NCBI GenBank assembly: GCA_021298085.1
Contig: JAJTDE010000029.1
Location: 1 to 37,886 of the forward strand
DNA length: 37,886 bases
Origin: Rubrivivax sp.
GTDB taxonomy: Bacteria; Pseudomonadota; Gammaproteobacteria; Burkholderiales; Burkholderiaceae_C
Direction of reading: 5' to 3'
Below are positions 1-7,850 of the stretch, piece by piece (within the stretch, counting starts at the first letter, position 1; each line of letters opens with the position of its first letter). The position numbers and the translations under genes were made by a program. The notes beneath the pieces are model-generated. The model made no database searches, was not told the origin of the DNA, and saw only the letters and a list, made by a program, of their open reading frames with translations.

Positions 1-126
1 GCCCAGCGCAATCCAGCGCGCCGGGTGGGCCAGCATGAAGGCCGCCGTGGCTCGGCGCGGTGCGGCCTGGGCCGCCACGGGTGGTGGAAGCGGGGATGGG
101 GGCGGGGGCGCCAGCGTGTCGTCCAT
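1..126 (-). CDS. pgpA: Phosphatidylglycerophosphatase A, N-terminal part (cut by window edge)
   Basis: PgpA dephosphorylates phosphatidylglycerol phosphate to phosphatidylglycerol in the inner membrane. Only about 42 codons are inside the window. An ATG at 124-126 opens a Pro/Ala-rich lead, followed by a stretch ending MLAHPARWIALG, which matches the conserved PgpA start (...HP..WIALGFGSGL..P). It begins 23 bases after the thiL stop on the same strand, and thiL-pgpA adjacency is common in proteobacteria. The 3' part, with the catalytic acidic residues, lies outside the window. The assignment rests on the short HPARWIALG motif plus gene order. Confidence 0.72.
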   Translation of the reverse strand, partial: MDDTLAPPPPSPLPPPVAAQAAPRRATAAFMLAHPARWIALG

Positions 127-149
127 GGGTGGGTGTCGCGTGGGCGCCT

Positions 150-1127
150 TCAAGGCGCCGCAAAGTGGTCAAAGGCCCGCGGCAGCGCGCCGCGGACAGG
201 CTGGCCTTGGGCATCCACCACCCGGCAACCTGGCGTGTCGGTGATGTGGCCCACCGGGCTCACCGCCACCCCCGCCGCGCGGCCAGCCGCCAGCACCGCG
301 CGGTGTGCGGCCGCGGGTGCGGTGAACAGCAGCTCGTAGTCGTCGCCGCCCGCGAGCAGACAGGTGGCCTGCAGTTCGGGCGCCTGACGCGCCATCAGCG
401 CTGACCGTGGCAAGGTGTCCCGCTCAACCCGCGCGCCGACGCCTGAACGCCGCAGGATGTGGCGGAGGTCGCCCAGCAGACCGTCGCTCAGGTCGATGGC
501 GCTGCTGGCCAGGCCACGCAATGCCAGGCCCAACGCCAGCCGCGGGGTGGGCCGCTCCATCGCCTGGCGGGCCTGCTCGAAATCCGCCTGGGGCAGGCTC
601 AGCCGCCCGCGAAACACCTCGAGCGCCAGCCGCGCGTCACCCAGGTGGCCGCTGACCCACAGCTCGTCGCCAGGCCGTGCCCCGCTGCGCAGCAAGGCCT
701 GCCCGGCCGGCACCTCACCCATCACCGTCACACACAGGTTCAGCGGGCCCGCGGTGGTGTCGCCCCCGACCAGGGCAATGCCGCTGCGGTCGGCCAGCGC
801 AAAGAGCCCGTCGGCCAGCCCCTGCACCCAGGCCACGTCGGCCGCTGGCAGCGACAGGGCCAGGGTGAAGGCCAGGGGCTGGGCGCCACAGGCGGCCAGG
901 TCGCTCAGGTTGACGGCCAGCGCCTTGTGCCCCAGGGCCTCGGGCGGCACGGTGCTCAGGAAGTGGCGCCCTTCCACCAGCATGTCGCTGGAGACGGCCA
1001 GCTGCATGCCCGGGCCGGGCTGCAGCAAGGCGCAGTCGTCACCCACGCCCAGCGCCACCGCGCGGCCCAGGGGGTGCCCCTGGCGCGCGAAGCAGCGCTC
1101 GATGAGTTCAAACTCGCCCAGGCTCAC
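150..1127 (-). CDS. thiL: Thiamine-monophosphate kinase ThiL
   Basis: ThiL phosphorylates thiamine monophosphate to the active cofactor thiamine diphosphate in the cytoplasm, using ATP. The protein shows the ThiL landmarks in order: SLGEFELIERCF at the N-terminus, GVGDDCALL (metal/ATP Asp pair), SDMLVEGRHF, the NLSDLAACGAQPL helix, GGDTTAG, IDLSDGL and AGGDDYELLF. Length is about 325 aa, usual for the family. The frame is open back to an ATG at 1164-1166 inside the upstream regulator gene, but family alignment favours the GTG at 1125-1127, just before SLGEF. The gene starts 19 bases after the response-regulator stop, so co-transcription with the two-component genes is likely. This is an assignment by motif and length; I see nothing missing. 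Confidence 0.93.
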   Translation of the reverse strand: MSLGEFELIERCFARQGHPLGRAVALGVGDDCALLQPGPGMQLAVSSDMLVEGRHFLSTVPPEALGHKALAVNLSDLAACGAQPLAFTLALSLPAADVAWVQGLADGLFALADRSGIALVGGDTTAGPLNLCVTVMGEVPAGQALLRSGARPGDELWVSGHLGDARLALEVFRGRLSLPQADFEQARQAMERPTPRLALGLALRGLASSAIDLSDGLLGDLRHILRRSGVGARVERDTLPRSALMARQAPELQATCLLAGGDDYELLFTAPAAAHRAVLAAGRAAGVAVSPVGHITDTPGCRVVDAQGQPVRGALPRAFDHFAAP

Positions 1128-1146
1128 GGCCGCACGCTCGACGTAT

Positions 1147-1794
1147 TCATTCGGCCAGGCCCGCACTGCGCAGGCGGTTGGCCAGCTCCACGGCCGACTT
1201 CACACCCATCTTGTCGAAGACGCGCGCCCGATGGACCTCGACCGTGCGCACGCTGATGCCCAGGGCATCGGCGATGCGCTTGTTGGGCTGGCCGGCAATC
1301 ACCTGCTGCATGACTTCGCGCTCGCGTTCGGTCAGGCCCTCAAGCAGGTCGCGCTGGCCGCGCCGGGCATCACGCGCCTGGATGGCGTCGCGGCTGCGTT
1401 CCAGTGCCGTCTCGATGCGGTCCACCAGCGCGTTGTTGGAGAAGGGCTTCTCGATGAAGTCGAAGGCCCCTTGTTTGACCGCCGCCACCGCCATCGGCAC
1501 CTCGGCGTGGCCGGTGAGAAAGAGCACCGGCAGGTAGGGCAGCAGCCCCTGGTCCACGAGCTGCTCGAACAGCGCCAGCCCGCTCTTGCCCGGCATGCGC
1601 ACGTCCAGCAGCAGGCAGCTGGGTGCGCGCGGCCAGGGCTGGCGGCTGGGGTGCGTCTGCTCGGCCAGCCACTGCTCAAAGGCTTCGGCGCTGCCAAAGC
1701 CCTCCGACAACAGGCGGCGCGAACGCAGCAACCAGGCCAGGCCTTCACGCACGGCGTCTTCGTCATCCACCAGGTAGACGGTTGGCAGGCTCAC
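1147..1794 (-). CDS. FixJ/NarL-type response regulator (receiver + LuxR HTH)
   Basis: A cytoplasmic transcription regulator of 215 aa. The receiver domain (about 5-120) has the acidic pocket D10-D11, phospho-acceptor D64 in LLLDVRMPGKSG, T94 in LFLTGH and K116 in EKPF. The LuxR-type helix-turn-helix (about 150-210) starts LTEREREVM and carries the recognition helix SVRTVEVHRARVF. The domain arrangement is that of FixJ, TtrR and DctR-like regulators. The start codon is GTG and its first four bases overlap the TGA stop of the histidine kinase, so the pair is translationally coupled. The target genes cannot be read from sequence. The divergent maeB and the downstream thiL-pgpA are the nearest candidates, which is inference only. 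Confidence 0.9.
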   Translation of the reverse strand: MSLPTVYLVDDEDAVREGLAWLLRSRRLLSEGFGSAEAFEQWLAEQTHPSRQPWPRAPSCLLLDVRMPGKSGLALFEQLVDQGLLPYLPVLFLTGHAEVPMAVAAVKQGAFDFIEKPFSNNALVDRIETALERSRDAIQARDARRGQRDLLEGLTEREREVMQQVIAGQPNKRIADALGISVRTVEVHRARVFDKMGVKSAVELANRLRSAGLAE

Positions 1795-3992
1795 GGCGGT
1801 TCGGTCCTGAGGGTTGTGGCAGGGGGGCCTTCAGCGGCAGCATTGGCCGCGGTGACAGCGGCCGGGGCAGCCGGAAGCGTAAACCGAAACCGGCAACCCC
1901 CCGCGGCCTGCGGCGGCCAGGGTGAATCAAACTCGAGCTGGCCGCCGTGCTGTTCCACCACGGTGCGGCACAGGCTCAAGCCCAGGCCCATGCCCTCGCG
2001 GCGGGTGCTGTAGAACGGGGTGAACAGACGCTCGGCATGCGCCGCGTCGATGCCGCAGCCCTGGTCGATGACCTCCAGGGCTACCCGTGGGCCTTCGGGG
2101 TGGGCCCGCAGGGTCAGCACGCGGTCCTGCGGCAAGGCCTGCTCCATGGCCTGGATGGCATTGCGCGTGAGGTTGAGCACCAGCTGCTCAACCAGCGTGC
2201 GGTCGCAGCGCACCCGCGGCACGGGTGTGGCCCACTCGCAGACGATGCGGGTCCCGCTGGCGCGTGACTGCAGGCGCACCAGCGGCAGCACGGCATCGAT
2301 GAGCTGGTCGACCACCACGGCCTCGTGGTGCTGCTCACGGCGCCGCACAAAGCTGTGCACGCTCTTGATGATGCGGCCGGCGCGCTCGGCCTGCTCGGTG
2401 ATGCGCTGCAGCGCCATGCGCAGCATGTCGGCCGACGATGCATCGGGCTCGGCCGCCCAGTTCTGCGCAGCACCGGCATAACTGGCAATGGCCGCCAGCG
2501 GCTGGTTCAGCTCATGGCTCAGCAGCGACGCCATCTCGCCCATGGTGGCCAGACGGGCCGACGCCTGCAGGCGCTCCTGCTGCAGCCGCGACTGTTCCTC
2601 GGCGCGCCGCTGCGGCCCGACATCCAGCACGGCACTCATCCAGCCCTTGTGCACGCCCAGGCCGTCGACCAGCGGGGCCTCGTAGATCATCACCGGAAAG
2701 CGTTCGCCACTGCGCCGCATGAAGACCGTCTCGATCCCCTCACGGGCTGCGGCGACGCGTTCACCGTCGGGCGGCTCGGCCATGCGCAGCGTCTGCCGGC
2801 GCTGGTACTCGTCGATCAGCTCGGGCGGCCAATAGCGCTGCACCGGCACACCGCGCGGGGTGGCGGACGGTGCGTCGGCAGCGGTCGGGGCAGGGCTGTC
2901 GGCGCTGGCAGGGCTGTCGTCGCGGCCTTGGCTTTGGGCCAGGAGTTCCTCGGCACTGAAGCCGACCATCGCGCAGAACGCCGGGTTGACGTAGGTGACC
3001 CGGCCGCGCAGGTCGCGTGCGCGCAGGCCAGTGACCAGCGAGTCCTCCATCGCCTTCCTGAACGCCAGCGACTCGGCCAGCGCCTGTTCAGCCTGTGCGC
3101 GCCGCCGCACGTCGCGCGCCAGCAGCGCCACCAGCGCCAGCAGGGCCAGGGTGAGCCCGCCCACCAAGGCGACCGGCAGATTGGGCACCCAGCTGGGCGC
3201 GCCCTGTGCGCTGTCCACCCTCAGCTGCAGCGAGTGGCCCGGCAGGTCCACCAGGCGCTCGGCACGGTACAGGCCCGGCGCCCGAGGCGCGCCAGCCCGC
3301 ACCAGCCGGGCGCCGTCACTTTCCACAAAACTCAACTCGTAGCGCTGCGACTGCGCCGTCGGCAGCACGGCTTCCAGCAAGGGCCCGAGCGTCAGTGTGG
3401 CCACGACATAGCCCGACGGCCTGCCCGCCGTCATCTGCGGCAGGCACAGCTCCATGACTTCCTGGCCGCGGCCATCCGGCAAGGGCACAAAGTAGGTTGC
3501 CGAGTAGTGCGGGGCCGACAGGCGCCCGGCCGAGGCGCACGCGGTTTCGGCCTCGAAGGGCAGGCTCTCACGCGGGCGCAGCACAAACAGGGGCGGTGCC
3601 AGGGGCGAATCGGCCGACAGCGTGAGTTCCCGCAACGGGCTGCGGCGCTCCAGGCGGGCCAGCTCGGCGTGCTGGCGCAGGGCCTGGCGTGCGCGCTGCA
3701 ACCAGGCCTGTGCACTGGCGTCGTCGTCCCAGGTGAGCACCTGAAGGTCCTGCACCATGCGCCCGAGGCGGCCCTTGATTTCGGCCGCAGTCTGCGAGGC
3801 CACCCCATCGGCTTGGTCCTGGCGGCGGTTGCCCTCAAAGGCGATGGTCAGCCACAGCAACAGGCTCTGGGCCACCAGCAGCAACACGACCAGCCCTGCC
3901 CACAGCCAGCGGCGGCGTTGCGCAGAGCGGTAGGCAGCCACCGCCAACGACGGCGCGGCAGCATGCAGCACGGGGGCAGGCCGGTTCGGCAT
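1791..3992 (-). CDS. Membrane sensor histidine kinase with periplasmic domain and PAS
   Basis: Sensor partner of the overlapping response regulator, 733 aa from the ATG at 3992. Order: TM1 about 29-51, periplasmic sensor about 52-270, TM2 about 271-293, PAS about 310-460, HisKA with LSHELNQPLAAI (H493), then a HATPase_c domain with the N-box near 607-611, DQGCG at 643-647 and GMGLGL at 667-672. HisKA and HATPase resemble the FixL/DctB class. The PAS domain is split by an Asp/Ser/Pro/Ala-rich insertion around 357-385. The frame stays open upstream to 4199, but that would run into maeB and lacks a plausible N-terminus. ATG 3992 places a short basic cytoplasmic lead before TM1. The ligand is unknown. 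Confidence 0.9.
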   Translation of the reverse strand: MPNRPAPVLHAAAPSLAVAAYRSAQRRRWLWAGLVVLLLVAQSLLLWLTIAFEGNRRQDQADGVASQTAAEIKGRLGRMVQDLQVLTWDDDASAQAWLQRARQALRQHAELARLERRSPLRELTLSADSPLAPPLFVLRPRESLPFEAETACASAGRLSAPHYSATYFVPLPDGRGQEVMELCLPQMTAGRPSGYVVATLTLGPLLEAVLPTAQSQRYELSFVESDGARLVRAGAPRAPGLYRAERLVDLPGHSLQLRVDSAQGAPSWVPNLPVALVGGLTLALLALVALLARDVRRRAQAEQALAESLAFRKAMEDSLVTGLRARDLRGRVTYVNPAFCAMVGFSAEELLAQSQGRDDSPASADSPAPTAADAPSATPRGVPVQRYWPPELIDEYQRRQTLRMAEPPDGERVAAAREGIETVFMRRSGERFPVMIYEAPLVDGLGVHKGWMSAVLDVGPQRRAEEQSRLQQERLQASARLATMGEMASLLSHELNQPLAAIASYAGAAQNWAAEPDASSADMLRMALQRITEQAERAGRIIKSVHSFVRRREQHHEAVVVDQLIDAVLPLVRLQSRASGTRIVCEWATPVPRVRCDRTLVEQLVLNLTRNAIQAMEQALPQDRVLTLRAHPEGPRVALEVIDQGCGIDAAHAERLFTPFYSTRREGMGLGLSLCRTVVEQHGGQLEFDSPWPPQAAGGCRFRFTLPAAPAAVTAANAAAEGPPATTLRTEPP

Positions 3993-4081
3993 GCCCGGAA
4001 GTATGGCCGCAGACGACGGCGACGGCCTGTGGGCGCCCGGGCCTTGCGCGCCCGTGGGAACCCGCCTGCTGACGGCCTGCC

Positions 4082-4106
4082 TACAATCCCGGCCCGCCCC
4101 TGGAGA
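4082..4106 (+). promoter_or_regulatory. Putative -10 box and Shine-Dalgarno of maeB
   Basis: TACAAT at 4082-4087 lies 24 bases before the maeB ATG, and GGAGA at 4102-4106 is well spaced as ribosome binding site. A good -35 is not visible at 16-18 bases upstream, so either the promoter is activator dependent or the -10 call is wrong. The gap between the divergent kinase start (3992) and maeB is only 119 bases and must hold both promoters. Confidence 0.4.
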
Positions 4107-4111
4107 AGCCC

Positions 4112-6424
4112 ATGTCGACCCCTGACACACGCCAAGACACCCACGACAAACGCCAGGAGCTGCGGCGTGCTGCACTCGAATACCACGAGTTTCCGACACC
4201 GGGCAAGCTCGCCATCGTGGCCACCAAGCAGCTGGTCAACCAGCGTGACCTGGCCCTGGCCTACTCACCCGGCGTCGCCGCGGCCTGCGAAGAGATCGTC
4301 CGCGACGCCGACAACGCCTTTCGCTACACCTCGCGCGGCAACCTGGTGGCGGTGGTCACCAACGGCACCGCGGTACTCGGGCTCGGCGACATCGGCCCCC
4401 TGGCCTCCAAGCCGGTGATGGAGGGCAAGGCCGTCCTGTTCAAGAAGTTTGCCGGCATCGATGTCTTCGACCTGGAGATCCAGGAAAAGAACCTGGACAA
4501 GCTGGTGGACGTCATCGCCGCACTGGAGCCGACCTTCGGCGGCATCAACCTCGAGGACATCAAGGCACCGGACTGCTTCTACGTCGAGCGCAAGCTGCGC
4601 GAGCGGATGAAGATTCCCGTCTTCCACGACGACCAGCACGGCACCGCCATCGTGGTCGGTGCGGCCCTGCTCAACGGGCTGAAGGTGGTGGGCAAGAAGA
4701 TCGATGAGGTCAAACTTGTCACATCAGGTGCTGGGGCGGCCGCACTGGCCTGCGTGAACCTCCTCGTGAAGCTGGGCTTCCCGCGCCGAAACATCTGGGT
4801 GACTGACCTCGCCGGCGTGGTCTATGAGGGCCGCACCGAACTGATGGACCCTGACAAGGCGGAGTTTGCGCAAACCACCAGCGCACGCACGCTGAGCGAG
4901 GTGATTGCAGGGGCCGATATCTTCCTGGGCCTGTCCGCAGCGGGCGTCCTGAAGCCCGACATGGTGCGCGCGATGGCCGATCGGCCGCTGATCTTTGCGC
5001 TGGCCAACCCGACCCCGGAAATCATGCCCGAGGAGGTCAAGGCCGTGCGCGAAGACGCCATCATGGCCACCGGGCGCACTGACTACGCGAACCAGGTCAA
5101 CAACGTCCTGTGTTTCCCCTACATCTTCCGCGGCGCACTGGACAGTGGCGCGACCACCATCAACGACGAGATGGAGATCGCGGCCGTCCACGCCATCGCT
5201 GCACTGGCCCAGGCCGAACAGGACGACACCGTGGCGTCGGCCTACGCAGGCGCCACGCTGAGCTTCGGGCCTGATTACCTGATCCCCAAGCCGTTTGACC
5301 CGCGGCTGATGATGATCATCGCGCCGGCCGTGGCCAAGGCCGCGGCCGACAGCGGGGTGGCACGGCGCCCGGTGGCCGACATGGATGCCTACCGCGACAA
5401 GCTGCGCAGCTTTGTCTATGCCAGCGGCACGACGATGAAGCCGATCTTCTCGGTGGCCAAGCGGGCCAAGCGCAAGAACGTGGCGCTGGCCGAGGGCGAA
5501 GACCGCCGCGTGCTGCGCGCCGCGCAGGTGATGGTCGACGAGCGGATTGCCCGCCCCTGGCTGGTCGGGCGTGCCCAGCAGATCACGCGGCGCATCGAGC
5601 AGCTGGGCCTGCGGCTGCAGCCCGGTCGCGACATCGAGATCATCAACACCGACGACGACCCGCGCTACCGCGACTACTGGACGACCTACCACCGCATGAC
5701 CGAGCGCAAGGGCGTCACGGTGCAGTTTGCCAAGATCGAGATGCGCCGACGCCTGACGCTGGTGGCGGCGATGCTGCTGCACAAGGGCGAAGTCGACGGC
5801 ATGATCTGCGGCACCTGGGGCTCCACCGCGCAGCACCTCGGCCACATCGACCAGGTCATCGGACGCCGCCCAGGTGTGGGCACCTATGCCTGCATGAATG
5901 GGCTGATCCTGCCGGGGCGCCAGGTCTTCCTGGTGGACACCCACGTCAACTACGACCCGAGCGCCGAGCAACTGGCCGAGATCACCTTGCTGGCCGCCGA
6001 GGAGATGCGCCGCTTTGGCCTGGTGCCCAAGGCCGCGCTGCTGTCGCACAGCAACTTCGGCTCGAGCAACCACCCCTCGGCCGTGAAGATGCGCGACACG
6101 CTGGCGCTGGTGCGCGAGCGCGCACCCTGGCTGGAGGTCGACGGCGAGATGCACGGCGACGCCGCACTCGACGCGGCCTACCGCCAGGAACTGATGCCGC
6201 ACAGCACCCTCACCGGCGAAGCCAACCTGCTGGTGCTGCCCAACATCGATGCCGCCAACATCAGCTACAACCTGCTCAAGACGGCCGCCGGTGGTGGCAT
6301 CGCCATCGGGCCGGTGCTGCTGGGGGCCGCCAAGCCGGTGCACATCCTGACGCCGTCGGCCACCGTCAGGCGCATCGTCAACATGGCCGCACTGACGGTG
6401 GCCGACGCCAACGCCAGCCGCTGA
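4112..6424 (+). CDS. maeB: NADP-dependent malic enzyme fused to phosphotransacetylase-like domain
   Basis: Oxidatively decarboxylates malate to pyruvate in the cytoplasm, supplying NADPH and pyruvate. The 770-aa length is typical for MaeB. N-terminal malic enzyme: [12 protein letters not shown] (Y51), [14 protein letters not shown] (K106), NLEDIKAP (E148, D149), FHDDQHGTA (D173/D174). The Rossmann nucleotide loop SGAGAAA lies at about 205-211. The C-terminal PTA-like domain (about 430-765) is regulatory rather than catalytic in the studied MaeB enzymes, where acetyl-CoA acts through it. The ATG is preceded by GGAGA. The gene stands alone between a divergent two-component operon and an RNase gene, and a hairpin starts right after its stop. 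Confidence 0.96.
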   Translation: MSTPDTRQDTHDKRQELRRAALEYHEFPTPGKLAIVATKQLVNQRDLALAYSPGVAAACEEIVRDADNAFRYTSRGNLVAVVTNGTAVLGLGDIGPLASKPVMEGKAVLFKKFAGIDVFDLEIQEKNLDKLVDVIAALEPTFGGINLEDIKAPDCFYVERKLRERMKIPVFHDDQHGTAIVVGAALLNGLKVVGKKIDEVKLVTSGAGAAALACVNLLVKLGFPRRNIWVTDLAGVVYEGRTELMDPDKAEFAQTTSARTLSEVIAGADIFLGLSAAGVLKPDMVRAMADRPLIFALANPTPEIMPEEVKAVREDAIMATGRTDYANQVNNVLCFPYIFRGALDSGATTINDEMEIAAVHAIAALAQAEQDDTVASAYAGATLSFGPDYLIPKPFDPRLMMIIAPAVAKAAADSGVARRPVADMDAYRDKLRSFVYASGTTMKPIFSVAKRAKRKNVALAEGEDRRVLRAAQVMVDERIARPWLVGRAQQITRRIEQLGLRLQPGRDIEIINTDDDPRYRDYWTTYHRMTERKGVTVQFAKIEMRRRLTLVAAMLLHKGEVDGMICGTWGSTAQHLGHIDQVIGRRPGVGTYACMNGLILPGRQVFLVDTHVNYDPSAEQLAEITLLAAEEMRRFGLVPKAALLSHSNFGSSNHPSAVKMRDTLALVRERAPWLEVDGEMHGDAALDAAYRQELMPHSTLTGEANLLVLPNIDAANISYNLLKTAAGGGIAIGPVLLGAAKPVHILTPSATVRRIVNMAALTVADANASR

Positions 6425-6426
6425 GT

Positions 6427-6472
6427 GCGCTGGGCCGCCCGGGGCAGGCCCAGCGCCCACCCCGGGCGTTTT
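6427..6472 (+). terminator. Terminator of maeB with two mutually exclusive hairpins
   Basis: Three bases after the maeB stop, GCGCTGGGCC (6427-6436) is a perfect inverted repeat of GGCCCAGCGC (6447-6456). The loop of that hairpin contains GCCCGGGG (6437-6444), which pairs perfectly with CCCCGGGC (6460-6467) and is followed by GTTTT (6468-6472). The second stem plus T tract fits an intrinsic terminator. The first stem cannot form at the same time, because its right arm would lie in the loop of the second. Confidence 0.6.
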
Positions 6473-6779
6473 CGCCTGATCGGCACCGAGAATGTGCGCT
6501 GATGTGCGCGGCTCCCCACCCTCGGGGGCTGCAACAACGATGTCAGGCGCTTGACATCTGCTTACAGGAATGGTGGCCGCGAGTGTGAGCCACCACTGAC
6601 AAAGCCCTGATGCCCGGCTGAGGCATGTGGCTACGTCTTGAGCCCGAGGCCGCGTTCCGGTAACATTTGCGGCTTGAGTTCAGGGGTTACCCGTGCTGAG
6701 CGTCTGGGGTTGGTCGTCAAATGGTCGCGTCCGAGTCGGTCCAAGGGGCCGGTCGGCAGCGACGCTAGATGGTCCAAGA
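6473..6779. other. Gene-free stretch upstream of the RNase gene
   Basis: No coding region is supported here. It contains a 7-bp inverted repeat TGGTGGC (6571-6577) / GCCACCA (6589-6595) with an 11-base spacer, an isolated TTGACA at 6551-6556 without a matching -10, and the promoter candidate at 6638-6666. An open frame from a GTG at 6693 runs into the RNase gene but would place 29 residues before the signal peptide. Confidence 0.5.
6638..6666 (+). promoter_or_regulatory. Putative sigma70 promoter of the RNase-barstar pair
   Basis: TTGAGC (6638-6643) and TAACAT (6661-6666) are separated by exactly 17 bases, each with four of six consensus matches. Transcription would start near 6673, giving a leader of about 105 bases before the ATG at 6780. 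The assignment is by pattern only. Confidence 0.4.
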
Positions 6780-7187
6780 ATGCACGGGTTCTGGCGGTTG
6801 TGGGCCAGCTTCCTGGTGTTGCTGATGATGGGGTTTGCAGACCCTGCGGCAGCCCGGGACAGCAACGCGGAATCGGCGGCGGTGGCAGAGAGCCTGAACC
6901 GCACCGTATCGCTCGGCTCACTGCCGCCACAGGCCCGCCAGACCCATGCATTGATCATCTCGGGCGGACCATTCCCGTACACCAAGGACGGTACGGTGTT
7001 TGGTAACCGAGAACGTTTGTTGCCGCGCAAGTCCAGGGGCTACTACCGCGAGTACACGGTCAAGACACCGGGTGCCCGCAACCGGGGAGCCCGCCGGATC
7101 GTGTGCGGCGGCAAGGAACCGAAGCAGCCTGACACCTGTTTCTACACCGCGGACCACTACGCGAGTTTTTCGAGAATCGTGCCCTGA
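6780..7187 (+). CDS. Secreted guanyl-specific ribonuclease (RNase Sa/barnase type)
   Basis: Predicted 135-aa extracellular or periplasmic RNase. The ATG at 6780 gives a classical signal peptide (basic start, hydrophobic core about 9-20, likely cleavage after the Ala run near 23-25), leaving about 110 residues, the size of barnase. The catalytic triad of the microbial N1/T1 RNase fold is intact: E91 in REYTVKTPG, R106 in GARRIV and H126 in TADHYASF. The E-to-R spacing of 15 equals that of E54 and R69 in RNase Sa. The R-to-H interval is four residues longer and carries a Cys pair (C109, C120) that could bridge the insertion. An upstream GTG at 6693 has a purine-rich AGGGG ahead of it but would bury the signal peptide. 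A barstar-family gene follows directly and should protect the producer. Confidence 0.9.
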   Translation: MHGFWRLWASFLVLLMMGFADPAAARDSNAESAAVAESLNRTVSLGSLPPQARQTHALIISGGPFPYTKDGTVFGNRERLLPRKSRGYYREYTVKTPGARNRGARRIVCGGKEPKQPDTCFYTADHYASFSRIVP

Positions 7188-7237
7188 TCATGTACTCAGT
7201 CATGTTTGAGAGTTCCGTTTCACCGCCTGACGCCACT

Positions 7238-7242
7238 GGAGG
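7238..7242 (+). promoter_or_regulatory. Shine-Dalgarno deciding the barstar start
   Basis: GGAGG sits 10 bases before the ATG at 7253. It supports that start over the in-frame ATG at 7190, which directly follows the RNase stop and would add 21 residues lacking in barstar-family proteins. Confidence 0.65.
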
Positions 7243-7252
7243 ACCGCGACAC

Positions 7253-7648
7253 ATGCAGTTGCAGACCATCCGTCCCAACATCGTGCAGTCGATCCGGGCC
7301 TACCGGGTTGATGACCTGATGCGAGCCGCGCAAGATGCCGGCCATCATTTCCTGTATGCCAACCTGTCGGCTGCCACCGGCAAACCGGAGCTGCTGGAGA
7401 TGCTGGCCAAGGCGTTCATGTTCCCTGATCATTTCGGGAAGAACCTGGACGCGCTCTACGACTGCATGACCGACCTGGTCAACAAGTCCGGGCAGCAGCC
7501 GGGGTTTGTGGTGGTGCTCGAGCAATTGCCCGATCGCCCCGGTTTTGACCGTGAAGCGCGCGAGCAGCTGCTTGACGTCTTCCGCGACGCCGCCGATTTC
7601 TGGTCTGAGCGACGAATACCGTTCAGGTGCTTTTATTCTTTTCTGTAG
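7253..7648 (+). CDS. Barstar-family ribonuclease inhibitor
   Basis: Small cytoplasmic protein of 131 aa expected to bind and block the RNase encoded just upstream before export. The barstar signature is clear: FPDHFGKNLDALYDCMTDL at about 57-75 aligns with the barnase-binding helix and loop of barstar, with D66 and D70 in the places of barstar D35 and D39. A hydrophobic strand FVVVLEQLP and a C-terminal helix with DAADFW follow. The N-terminal part (1-30) is longer than in Bacillus barstar, as in many proteobacterial homologues. The 65-base gap after the RNase gene contains the GGAGG site. Base composition is lower in GC than the neighbouring housekeeping genes, which fits acquisition. Confidence 0.9.
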   Translation: MQLQTIRPNIVQSIRAYRVDDLMRAAQDAGHHFLYANLSAATGKPELLEMLAKAFMFPDHFGKNLDALYDCMTDLVNKSGQQPGFVVVLEQLPDRPGFDREAREQLLDVFRDAADFWSERRIPFRCFYSFL

Positions 7649-7830
7649 CCCGCTCCCAGGAAAAAGGGTCATGGGAGCGGGCGGCAGAGACGGCCCCCAC
7701 GGAAGCTACAGCCACCAAGGCACCGGCCAAGGTCGCGGTGTCCAAGAATGGTTTCAACCCCAACTTCGGCATGAACATGCCGATGATGTCCAGCGCGTTT
7801 GATACCGCAGCCTGGCAGAACGCCGCGTAA
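7627..7830 (+). CDS. Orphan 3' coding tail or small ORF of unknown function
   Basis: A frame with a GTG at 7627 that overlaps the end of barstar and closes with TAA at 7828-7830. The 67 residues are an Ala/Thr/Lys-rich linker followed by a tail with GFNPNFGMNMPMM and ending AWQNAA. I do not recognise a family. The terminator 20 bases after its stop suggests the end was once a proper gene end. A strong hairpin cuts through its first part and no Shine-Dalgarno is obvious. It may be the surviving C-terminus of a gene whose 5' part was replaced by the RNase-barstar segment, or a short coupled gene. Confidence that it is expressed is low. Confidence 0.35.
   Translation: MLLFFSVARSQEKGSWERAAETAPTEATATKAPAKVAVSKNGFNPNFGMNMPMMSSAFDTAAWQNAA
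7648..7682. repeat. 11-bp perfect inverted repeat at the barstar stop codon
   Basis: GCCCGCTCCCA (7648-7658) and TGGGAGCGGGC (7672-7682) are perfectly complementary with a 13-base loop. The left arm begins at the last base of the barstar TAG. No T tract follows on either strand, so it is not a classical intrinsic terminator. It may stabilise the mRNA 3' end or mark a junction. Confidence 0.6.
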
Positions 7831-7850
7831 GCAACGCGCCGCGTCCGATC

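Noticed and set aside
2325..4418. A 697-codon plus-strand frame across the kinase gene
   Set aside because: It covers the motif-complete histidine kinase and the start of maeB in the wrong frames and shows no domain.
4724..6460. A 578-codon open frame antisense to maeB
   Set aside because: The His/Val/Gly-rich composition and absence of motifs fit a mirror of the strongly biased maeB codons.
6551..6556. Perfect TTGACA as -35 of the RNase gene
   Set aside because: No acceptable -10 lies 15-19 bases downstream; the pair at 6638-6666 is better spaced.
6780..7648. The RNase-barstar pair as part of a CDI or T6SS polymorphic toxin locus
   Set aside because: No Rhs, CdiA, PAAR or VgrG domain is encoded in the window, and the RNase has its own plain signal peptide.
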